From Mycteria americana (lineage: Eukaryota > Chordata > Aves > Ciconiiformes > Ciconiidae), in the NCBI RefSeq assembly GCF_035582795.1, contig NC_134373.1:16142001-16206000 (forward strand): a DNA stretch of 64,000 nucleotides, read 5' to 3'. Below, one piece after another: positions 58,801 to 64,000 of the stretch (positions are counted from its first letter, which is position 1; every line of letters begins with the position of its first letter). The position numbers and the translations under genes were made by a program. The notes below the pieces were generated by a model. The model saw nothing but the letters and a program-made list of their open reading frames with translations. It was not told where the DNA came from and did not search any database.

Positions 58801-59477
58801 AGCTTCCCTCAAACCACACTGCTGTCTTCTCCGAAGGCTCCAAAATATAGGAGGAGGTACAAATATGAATCAAACATTCAAAGTCTGGGGACTCACAGAA
58901 AGATTTCACTGTACAGTCAAGAGACTGAAAGAGATGCTTCATTGGTGCTTGTTCTTCTCATTCAGGGGAAGCCTGATTCTGCAATCTTTCCTCAGACTAA
59001 GTACTACTGATCCATGCAAGCAGTCCTAGGGAAGATGGGCACAGGACTTCTACAGAATAGAGGGGATGCTGCTTACATCCTCTAGGAGTTGTCTGCTGGG
59101 CACTCCTGCATCCAAGAGCATGAGCCGCTGCTGCATGAACTAGGAGACTGGTGCTGGGTGCATGGCAAGGGAGGAACTCTGCACCACCATGGTCACTCCC
59201 ACTGACACAGAGCAAGTTCTGGGCTGTGACATCTCTACTGTCACATATACAGTCAGGTCTCACACTGCAGACTACATGTAAGAAAATGAAAGAGCATCTC
59301 GGAGGAAGTCTGTTCATACTTTCCAGCAAGAGAAGACTAAGGTTTTACAGTTGTCATCCAGCTAGGTCATACAACCCTTTATAATTAAACCAAATCCATC
59401 CATCCATGAAGGCAGTTGTGGGCAGTTAATACTTACAAGAGTTTTTCAATCTCTTTCTTTAGGCATTTTCTTTCCAT
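49796..59477 (-). CDS. C2orf80: C2orf80 orthologue, eight coding exons, about 214 residues
   Basis: C2orf80 is a small vertebrate protein of unknown biochemical role, next to CRYGA in mammals and linked in human work to gonad development. Coding exons (minus) are 59437-59477, 58520-58601, 57922-58004, 57687-57774, 57183-57260, 51271-51358, 50570-50667 and 49796-49882. Phases agree throughout, giving 214 residues (human about 193). Strong matches to the remembered family are [69 protein letters not shown] and KLSLHPFAMLTAPEAA. The first six exons are secure. The last two are less conserved, and their borders and final frame are probable only. Exon 5 to exon 6 spans a 5.8-kb intron. No lesion is visible. 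The start is chosen on homology of the MER..KKE opening; no CpG island lies upstream. Confidence 0.87.
49883..50569 (-). other. C2orf80 intron 7
   Basis: A 0.69-kb intron between the last two probable exons. No repeat or other gene is seen. Confidence 0.55.
50570..50667 (-). CDS. C2orf80: C2orf80 exon 7 (probable)
   Basis: It follows a GGAGAGCAG acceptor and reads AYQKTNPCSARRAKKDSKQL and DSLTRGKQQVDK, a basic tail in keeping with the family. The donor is taken as AAA|GTAGGT; a weaker CAG|GTTGAC nine bases earlier keeps the same phase. Confidence 0.6.
50668..51270 (-). other. C2orf80 intron 6
   Basis: A 0.6-kb intron with a GTGAGC donor. Nothing else is recognised in it. Confidence 0.6.
51271..51358 (-). 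CDS. C2orf80: C2orf80 exon 6
   Basis: The 88-bp exon after TCCTTCCAG reads DHWMQPFKLSLHPFAMLTAP and EAAECAWKQ and leaves one base before GTGAGC. LSLHPFAMLTAP is the best-conserved motif of the family's C-terminal half. Confidence 0.9.
51443..51470. repeat. Perfect 12-bp inverted repeat
   Basis: TAAGTAAGTAAG and CTTACTTACTTA flank ATAA, giving an exact hairpin. It directly adjoins a 17-bp tandem pair. Confidence 0.92.
51464..51497. repeat. 17-bp tandem duplication
   Basis: TTACTTATAAAGTAAGA occurs twice in contact with no mismatch. Each copy is itself nearly palindromic (TTACTT..AAGTAA), so the whole cluster can form alternative hairpins. Confidence 0.92.
52446..52469. repeat. Poly(T) tract, 24 bases
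   Basis: An uninterrupted T run in C2orf80 intron 5. Confidence 0.9.
57183..57260 (-). CDS. C2orf80: C2orf80 exon 5
   Basis: The 78-bp exon between CTTCACAG and GTGAGT reads [20 protein letters not shown] then WQSSAN, in phase 0 at both ends. NSIP.EE.F.IY matches the family. Confidence 0.9.
57261..57686 (-). other. C2orf80 intron 4
   Basis: A 426-bp intron with a GTAAGA donor and CAG acceptor. Nothing else is seen in it. Confidence 0.75.
57687..57774 (-). CDS. C2orf80: C2orf80 exon 4
   Basis: The 88-bp exon after CATACAG completes a split methionine codon (AT|G), then reads [20 protein letters not shown] and LSSYAGILM to [24 protein letters not shown] is close to the human protein. Confidence 0.92.
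57922..58004 (-). CDS. C2orf80: C2orf80 exon 3
   Basis: The 83-bp exon after CTTTCCAG reads VHYNLAFSVALLWLNDLDAQ and TALTREK, leaving AT before GTGAGT. HY.LA.SVAL.WL matches the family; the second half differs from human. Confidence 0.88.
58005..58519 (-). other. C2orf80 intron 2
   Basis: A 515-bp intron with a GTAATC donor. No other feature is seen in it. Confidence 0.7.
58520..58601 (-). CDS. C2orf80: C2orf80 exon 2
   Basis: The 82-bp exon after TTGCTTTAAG completes a split leucine codon, then reads [20 protein letters not shown] and PTFLDDM. This is the family signature and the main reason for naming the gene. Confidence 0.95.
58602..59436 (-). other. C2orf80 intron 1
   Basis: A 0.84-kb intron with a GTAAGT donor. 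The minus-strand open frame at 58997-59329 lies wholly inside it, with no splice support. Confidence 0.7.
59437..59477 (-). CDS. C2orf80: C2orf80 coding exon 1 with start codon
   Basis: The minus strand reads ATGGAAAGAAAATGCCTAAA onward as [13 protein letters not shown] plus two bases, then GTAAGT. The opening matches the human MER..KKE...LL start. Confidence 0.9.
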
Positions 59478-62400
59478 ACTCTAGCTGTCACTGTAACATA
59501 AGCTCAATGGGATCTAGGAGAGAGAAAAGTGCATCCTATCAAGTATGTCTATCAGTGAGCAAATCTGAAACACAGATAAAGAGTACGGGACTCTTGGAGA
59601 CCCCCTACAAAAATCTGGCCAAAACCATTTCCCAGGTAGCATTGCAATTGAAGCTGAGAAAACACTAGTCAAGAAAGAGAAGACAGCACGCACACTACTG
59701 AAAGTGAGGGTAAGGAGTTTGGTAATGGGAAATGGGCAGAATGAGCCCATTTAAGATGAACATCAGTCTTGAGTGTCAGCTTGCAGGTTGCTTGCATCCC
59801 CATCACAGTGATGTATATCCTCTCATATAATGCAATCTATTGACCTGCTGCCACTTCTGAGTTTGTAGCAGGTGGCCTGCTCTCCCCACTGTGTGTGTTT
59901 TAATTGGATTTATGTGGTACAAAGAGGGGACAGACTGGGAAGAGGACAGGCTGGAAGAGATGAGGTAACAGCTGGCCTGACAGGACACAGCAAAGAGAGC
60001 AGCCAACACCTGGCCCAATCTGTTGTAAAATCAAAGCGCATGCTTCACTCCTCTGCTCCATAATACACAAAGCAATGACATACCTAGTAAGCTCTCTGTG
60101 TTACTGGATATTGTCCCCCTATTCTCTCTCATACATGTACACAAGAAATCACGGACTACCTGTGTCAGCTCTTGGAATAGGCCTCAGGATCTGGGTTTGG
60201 AGCCTCTCTGACTTCAGGTATCTATGAAGAGGAATTCCCTCTTGATGTTGCTGTTCCTTTCTTGCCTCTGCCACTCAGTTTGTGTGACAGGGAAATTAGG
60301 CTATGGCTTCACGCAGGTCTGCAGCTTTCTCCTGTTGCTTAGAAACAATGCTGCTGAGCTGAGAGAAATTAAAAGAAAAAAAAACAAAACAACACAGAGA
60401 AGAGGTTAAACCTGCACCTTCAGGTTGGGTTATCAGTTTCAAGCTAAATGATCCTTTTACACTTCTAGGCATTGAGTTTCACTGCTGAGTGGCTGGTTGG
60501 AAACATGGAAGACTTGCTAACAAGGGAGGCAGAGACTATTCACTGGGTTTTCTGATGGATCTAACTGCTTGTAAAAGAAGCTATCAGCTTCCACTGTTCC
60601 AGCATTCCACCATATGGAACAGTGAAAAACTAGACCTGATACCTCCCAAGAGCCCATCTAGGGTTCCATTTGCAGTATTTATGCATATAGCAAGGATCTT
60701 GCTACTTGTTCTTTCATCAATGTTATGGTTTTGCTTACAGTATTAGGAAAAATTCTAACAGCCAAGAAATCCCAACACAACTTACTAAATCCTGCTGTTT
60801 TCCTTCCAGTGGATGCAGGGCACATCTTGCGCAGGATTGCTGATGGTAACCAATGCATCATGATGACTAACAAGTCAGTGAGAGGCTATTGGATTTTGTA
60901 GATTAGGAAGGTTTGCAGGCTGTAGTTCTGAATGGAATGAGCCATCCCCCTTGTTGTGAATGTACTTCTCATGTTATTAACTTATTACCTAGTAAACAAT
61001 AGGAATGGTTTGAGACATGATCATAATATTGCCTCTCTTTGTGATGGCCTAAAAAAACATAAAAGCAAATGTATTATAATGAGAAGTACATGTTTTCCAG
61101 GAAAAAGCCTACTTGGTATTTACAGAATTTGTGCTGTGCTTTCTCTTCCTTATTTCATTTCACTGCTCTCTTTCCAAAGCCCAAGCTTTAGGCATGTGCC
61201 CAGGCAGGTGCAAGAGGTAAAGGTGGTGGATATGGTTCTGCCACCTACTGTGTCTATGCCATAGCAGTGCAAAGCCAGGTGGGCAGCCACTGAGGGAGGG
61301 CTGGAGTTTGGGAATGGCCCCTTGTAGCAGCGTTAGATACTTATGGCCATTCTCATTCTATGGCAAAAGGAACACCAAGCTTAGCACTCTCGCACCTTTC
61401 ATTCCAGCTGCGGGGCTTTTAATCAAGTTGGATTTGATTTCTGAGGGCATCCGCCTGGCAGGCATCATGGCAACTCCATGTCTTCAGTAGAGCTGCTGCT
61501 TGTTTGCTCTGCTTTGAGAAATGGAGATCTGCCGCCTGCCTTTCCTCCAGTTACACCTACCCAGGGCTCATCTGCTGGTATGGCCAGGTGAGTGTGAAAA
61601 GTGGCCTTCACAAAGTGAACATAGCTATGCCAAGACTAACCCAAAGTCCTGCTAACCCAACTCCTCTTCTATTATGTGGCAAGGGTGATACCCTGATGAA
61701 GAAAGTGACTTTCCTGAAATGAGGCTGGTCCCTAGCCCTGAGGTGAACTGACCCCTGCTGTTTCCCCAAAAGCAAGAAATGCCTCTTTCATTGCAGGGCA
61801 GGGAGGGGGGGTGGCACTGTGTTTGTGCTCTTCCTGAAGAAAAAAAATAGCAGCCACAAGGGAGGGGATGCTAGGGGAAGAGATGGAAGAGCTGCACCAG
61901 TAGGCATCAAACTTTCTCAGTGTATTTCCCCATTCTCCGCTGATTTGCAGCTCAGGACCTTCTTGAGCAAAAAGTGTTGTCTGGTCAGTTAATAGCCCTT
62001 GCTTGTTTTTTACTTGATAAACTTGTCCAATCACTTTTTGAAACCTGAGTAATAGACATCTGCAATATCACCTGGCAAAGATTTCCACTGTTTAAATAGG
62101 GCTGCGTGGGAAAGGGTCTCTGGTTTTAAGCTGTCCACTGTTAATTTAATTTGCTGGCCAGTGTACTTAATACCCTTAGTAAAGTAACTTAGTAAACTTA
62201 GTAGGAGCAAGTTTAGGCCCCTCAATCTGTTGAATTTGTTGTGCACGGAGCACAGAATACATATTAGTGAAGGACACTTAAGTCTTTTCCCCACACCATA
62301 GCACATTTAATGCCAGTCACAGGTTCCCCAAAGCAAGAAGTAAAGCAACAGGCAAGTCTGCGTGTCTGCAGAATTGTTATTCACTGCAGGTCTGATTTTC

Positions 62401-62990
62401 AGGCTGGTACGGAGGCTGTTTTGTCAATCTGCTATTTAATTAAGTTGGAAGGAATAAATTTTTTTAATAATTTGCACGATTTAATGGTCATCAGCTAATG
62501 TACTAACAAGTACCACATAAAATAGTAATAGGAGTAGGACTTGGGACTCTTGGAAAGGGCTACCATTCACATGCCTGTGGCAGCAGGTAGAAGCGTTTTT
62601 GCCAGCCTTGTTTGTATTGCACATTCCCTCTGCACCTCCACTGTAAATTGCTGTTCTGCAAACTGGCTGCTTTTTCCTTACAGGCCATTTCCTTAAAATA
62701 TTTAACATCGTCACATCTGCACATGCAACATCAACTTCTTGAGGACAAATTCAAAGGTGTCTGGAAAGCAATGCGTTAACTTGGATTGAAATATAAATTA
62801 CTTAAGAAGAAAATTTTCCTTTTAATAGACCGTAAAATGTCACCTTTTCGCAGGTGAAAGCTGCAAGCCAGGTGCTGAATTCTGCGGACAAACAAACCCT
62901 AACTCTTGGGCAAGATCTGTCCTTCAGAACAACCCGCGGGCTTTTCCGAGCCGTTTCAGGAGCGTTTTAGCTCTGCGTGCCCAGGGCGAG
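59478..62990. other. Intergenic region between C2orf80 and the shugoshin gene
   Basis: The two genes are divergently arranged. No further gene, RNA gene or clear mobile element is recognised. IDH1, the mammalian neighbour of C2orf80, is not present in this interval. Confidence 0.65.
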
Positions 62991-63180
62991 CTGCCGGCAG
63001 CAGCGCCGAGGGCCCGCGCTGGCGCCTCACAAGCACGGCCTCAAAGTTATGCGCTTCCAGTCAGAAGGGCGGCGGGACCGCGGCGGCTGAGAAGGCGGCA
63101 TTTCGGGGTCCCCTTTCCCCGTGAGGGCGGAGAGCTCCCCCTCAGCAGCGGCTGCCTGGCCCACCTCGACATGGCAGCAC

Positions 63181-63191
63181 AAAATGGCGGC
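63181..63191 (+). promoter_or_regulatory. YY1-type motif in shugoshin gene promoter
   Basis: AAAATGGCGGC on the plus strand matches the YY1 core in the sense orientation, suggesting that transcription starts just upstream. Confidence 0.5.
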
Positions 63192-63570
63192 GCGGCCTGA
63201 CACGAGAGCGCGGGTGCCGCGGGCTCCCCGCACACGGAGGTCCGCCCGCGCCCTGAGGGACGGGGGAAGTAACGTCCCCACTCCAGCGCAACCGGCAGCA
63301 GGGATGGAAAGTTTGTGCGCCCCTGGTCTCGTCCCAGCTTTCCCCGGCGGAGCAGCGGGCGAAAGGAAACCGCCACTCCCCCCCGCCACCATCCCGCGGG
63401 GCGGGGCGAAGGGCGGGCTTCCCGCCGTCCCGGTTGCATTTCAAAAGTCTCCCGGCGGGCAGGGCTTCCTCTCCTCCCTTCCCTCCTTCTTCGGCCGCGG
63501 CGAGGGGCAGCCGCCCACCGTCCCGCAGGGCTCTCCGCGCCGGTGGGTGCCGAGGCCGCCGCACCGCACG

Positions 63571-63579
63571 CAGGTGAGG
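63571..63579 (+). promoter_or_regulatory. Splice donor ending probable non-coding exon 1
   Basis: GCACGCAG|GTGAGGC is a near-consensus donor 320 bp before the coding-exon acceptor. A weaker alternative, GGCCG|GTAAGC, lies at about 63831. Confidence 0.55.
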
Positions 63580-63893
63580 CGGGGTGTCCGCCCGCCCGCT
63601 CTGCTCCCCGCGACCGCTGAGGGGCCGCTGGCGCAAGGGAGGCGGTGGAGGGGCTGTAACGGCCCATGGGGGCCGTCGTGCCTGGGAGCGGCTCGGGGCG
63701 AGGTGCGGCGCGGTGTGGTGTGTCTGCGGCCGGCCCTGCGGCCTCGTTCCTTCCTGCGGGGGTCGGCGCAGCAGCGGGGCGGGGGGGTGAGGCCGCACGT
63801 ACGCTTCTCGGGGGGAATGTAGGACCTGGCCGGTAAGCACTTGCTGAAGGGAAGACGACGGGTGCTAACCCTGCTCGGTGTCACTCTCTCCAG

Positions 63894-64000
63894 CTATGGC
63901 ATCTTGGGAGGCTTCCAAAACATCCTTCTTCAGCCTGAGTGGCGTAAGAGAGCGGATGCGGGAGAAGAAAAACGGTGCCTTGAGGACTGCGAAGTTGAAT
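63894..64000 (+). CDS. SGO2: Shugoshin-like gene, first coding exon, cut by window edge (probably SGO2)
   Basis: The exon begins after a strong CACTCTCTCCAG acceptor with ATG two bases in (63896). The 35 codons visible read [20 protein letters not shown] and [15 protein letters not shown], running off the edge in frame. Shugoshins protect centromeric cohesin in mitosis and meiosis by recruiting PP2A through an N-terminal coiled coil. The pattern of an SG-x-R-x-x-K stretch followed by a TAKLN/TTKLN motif resembles recalled human SGO2 just ahead of its coiled coil. The RERMREKKN stretch also resembles SGO1. A chromosome-2q33-type neighbourhood favours SGO2, since human SGO2 maps to 2q33 and SGO1 to 3p24. 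The identity rests on only 35 residues. Confidence 0.55.

Larger units (their letters stand above)
63000..63850. promoter_or_regulatory. CpG-island promoter of the shugoshin gene
   Basis: About 0.85 kb very rich in G, C and CpG, directly upstream of the first coding exon on the plus strand. It contains a sense-orientation YY1-type motif and two possible donor sites. Long open frames on both strands across it are compositional. Confidence 0.85.

Noticed and set aside
63121-63822. Open frame of 233 codons on the plus strand
   Set aside because: It lies wholly in the CpG island, is dominated by Pro, Arg, Ala and Gly, overlaps equally long minus-strand frames, and is crossed by the strong donor at 63573.
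63047-63840. Open frames of 206 and 232 codons on the minus strand
   Set aside because: GC-driven absence of stops in the island; two frames are open at once and neither has a family match.

Overview
The window is vertebrate nuclear DNA, most likely from a bird. The evidence is short exons split by GT-AG introns, two GC-rich CpG-island promoters, and chicken-repeat-1 (CR1) LINE pieces with the typical ATTCTATGA-type 3' end, with few other mobile elements. No bacterial, organellar or viral gene is visible. Gene names come from remembered family sequences read against translated exons; no alignment or database search was run.

Layout, left to right. (1) 1-28 kb, minus strand: the 5' part of NBEAL1, a BEACH-domain protein gene. 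Five coding exons give the first 171 residues in one continuous reading frame. The gene continues off the left edge, and its CpG-island promoter lies at about 27.1-28.06 kb. (2) 28-33.9 kb: intergenic. (3) 33.9-44.0 kb, minus strand: two gamma-crystallin (CRYG) loci, each with the classical three-exon plan (three-codon exon 1, then two Greek keys in exon 2 and two in exon 3). Copy 1 keeps its TATA box, all splice sites and an open exon 3, but one base is missing in exon 2. Copy 2 has lost the exon 2 acceptor and carries a 4-base deletion, an in-frame stop and an 8-base deletion. (4) 44-49.8 kb: intergenic, with one short CR1 piece and one unrecognised spliceable open segment. (5) 49.8-59.5 kb, minus strand: the C2orf80 orthologue, eight coding exons, about 214 residues. 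(6) 59.5-63 kb: intergenic. (7) 63.0-64.0 kb, plus strand: a CpG-island promoter, a probable non-coding first exon, and the first coding exon of a shugoshin-like gene, probably SGO2, cut by the right edge.

The genes do not form a functional unit. The CRYG-CRYG-C2orf80 block has the same order and orientation as in mammals, but both flanks differ: NBEAL1 sits where mammals have PLEKHM3, and the shugoshin gene where they have IDH1. The main point of interest is the lens-crystallin pair. Avian lenses are known for reduced gamma-crystallin and heavy use of delta-crystallin, and here the two loci are caught at different stages of decay, one of them a single base from an open coding frame.
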